Shown: positions 63,255 through 64,000 of the stretch, piece after piece
Position numbering within the stretch: the first letter of the stretch is position 1
Layout: the number at the start of each line of letters is the position of its first letter
Assembly (NCBI GenBank): GCA_963798275.1
Contig: CAWCTB010000001.1
Span: 5,258-69,257 of the forward strand
Length of the DNA: 64,000 nucleotides
Direction: 5' to 3'
Source: CAWCTB01 sp963798275
GTDB lineage: Bacteria > Acidobacteriota > Terriglobia > Terriglobales > Acidobacteriaceae
The notes under the pieces: generated by a model
The model's input: the letters and a program-made list of their open reading frames with translations, nothing else
Told to the model about the DNA's origin: nothing
Database searches by the model: none
Made by a program: the position numbers and the translations under genes

Positions 63255-63659
63255 CTAGCGAATTGGCGGCTTGAAGGCGTCGTCGATCTCGACCTGGTAG
63301 CCACTGGCCAGGCGATTGGTTTCGTTGGCCATGCCGACGACCGACATCAGCTCGGCAAACATCTCCTCGGTCATGCCCTTGGCTTTGGCCGAGGCCGTGT
63401 GCGAGGCGATGCAGTAACCGCAACCGTTGGTCACGCTGACCGCGACATAGAGCATCTCCTTCAGCAGCGGATCGAGGGCGCCGGGAGCCATGATTTGCTT
63501 GATGCTCTCCCAGGTGCGCTTGAGCAGCGGCGGGTCGTGGGCGATGGCCTTCCAGAAATTGTTGATCCAGTCGGTCTTGCGCGTCGCCATGATGTCGTCA
63601 TAAACAGCGCGCACTTGCGGGCTGGCGTCGGCGTATTCGACGAGTCCGAATGTAGCCAT
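63255..63659 (-). CDS. Carboxymuconolactone decarboxylase-family protein (AhpD-like)
   Basis: 134 residues with the all-helical CMD/AhpD fold. The redox motif CGYCIASH (CxxC with His three residues later) lies in SVTNGCGYCIASHTASAKAKG, as in peroxidase-type members; the acidic LKEMLYVAVSV helix precedes it. Probable peroxide or disulfide reduction partner is unknown. ATG at 63659 has AGGAG upstream. Confidence 0.87.
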   Translation of the reverse strand: MATFGLVEYADASPQVRAVYDDIMATRKTDWINNFWKAIAHDPPLLKRTWESIKQIMAPGALDPLLKEMLYVAVSVTNGCGYCIASHTASAKAKGMTEEMFAELMSVVGMANETNRLASGYQVEIDDAFKPPIR

Positions 63660-64000
63660 GCGATCTCCTGAGTTGGTGACCCCGCGCGGGCGGCAGCGCG
63701 GTGCCTCGAGTTTACTGAGAATCGCGAATTATAGGGACACGATGCCAAATGAAAAAGTTCGGCGCCTACTAGAATTGTCATTACGAGTGCCCGGGTTTGG
63801 GGCGCGAGGAATCTGCTTTTCGATGGCGAGGTCAGAAAGCAGATCCCTCGCTCCGCTTGTGATGACAAATCTGACGAGTGTCACAATATTGTGGGAATCT
63901 CAGTCGATCCCATCTATCCCATCTCATAAGTACACGAAGGTCAAAAACGAACTCCACAGAGATTCCTTAGGTAGTGGGGCTTTCGCAATCGTAGACGAGC
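63660..64000. other. Intergenic region at the window end
   Basis: About 340 bp with no credible gene. The sequence is less GC-rich than the genes. The next gene lies outside the window. Confidence 0.45.

Overview
The window reads as a chromosomal segment of an Acidobacteriota bacterium (probably Terriglobia / Koribacter-like). This is inferred from GC-rich coding, futalosine-type menaquinone genes (mqnA, mqnC, mqnD), a PEP-CTERM protein, a C/H-motif protein family that I associate with acidobacteria, UDP-sulfoquinovose synthase, and intergenic hairpin elements of the CTGAAGG type. No rRNA, tRNA, CRISPR array or complete insertion sequence was seen.

Layout. 1-7 kb: the end of xerC, a fused acyl-activating enzyme/ACP/acyltransferase, and secA. 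7-20 kb: an orphan hcp, a secreted family-31 glycosidase, cyaY, a HAD hydrolase, mqnD-bioY, a secreted Xaa-Pro peptidase, a mannan/cellulose-synthase-like glycosyltransferase, a secreted Pro-rich protein, DinB and mqnC. 20-29 kb: a DUF2844/DUF3443 pair, a PPOX-like protein, a VTT membrane protein, mqnA, dprA, a broken four-helix-bundle gene, topA and a PEP-CTERM protein. 29-36 kb: Mla-type permease and ATPase, mobA with a second Mla-type ATPase, then ftsY-ribD-ribE. 36-42 kb: a UBP zinc finger, a PIG-L deacetylase, two transporters and a secreted DinB protein. 43-50.5 kb: a surface-glycan or glycolipid region with a GT21-like enzyme, UDP-sulfoquinovose synthase, an ArnT-like GT39, asparagine synthase and two half-size EamA transporters. 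50.5-64 kb: an M3 peptidase, a repeat-rich accessory stretch (53.7-57.9 kb), an FNR-like reductase, glmS, purS and an AhpD-like protein.

A striking property is the number of broken reading frames. About 25 breaks interrupt otherwise recognisable genes such as secA, topA (four times), ftsY, ribD, mobA and mqnA. By frame arithmetic 23 of these are net +1 (one extra base) and only two are -1. I treat these as probable insertion errors in the assembly and annotate the whole gene across each break, giving its approximate position.

The best biological leads are four. (1) Two Mla-type ATPases carry complementary degenerate motifs, as expected of an asymmetric ABC heterodimer. (2) The sulfoquinovose / GT39 / paired EMR-like transporter neighbourhood may be an undecaprenyl-linked sugar modification route. 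(3) The DUF3443 lipoprotein has two pepsin-like D-T/S-G-S motifs. (4) The repeat island at 53.7-57.9 kb contains a 10 x 54-bp array of hairpin units and a neighbouring protein with a HExxH motif and a DFGKVTVFP segment.
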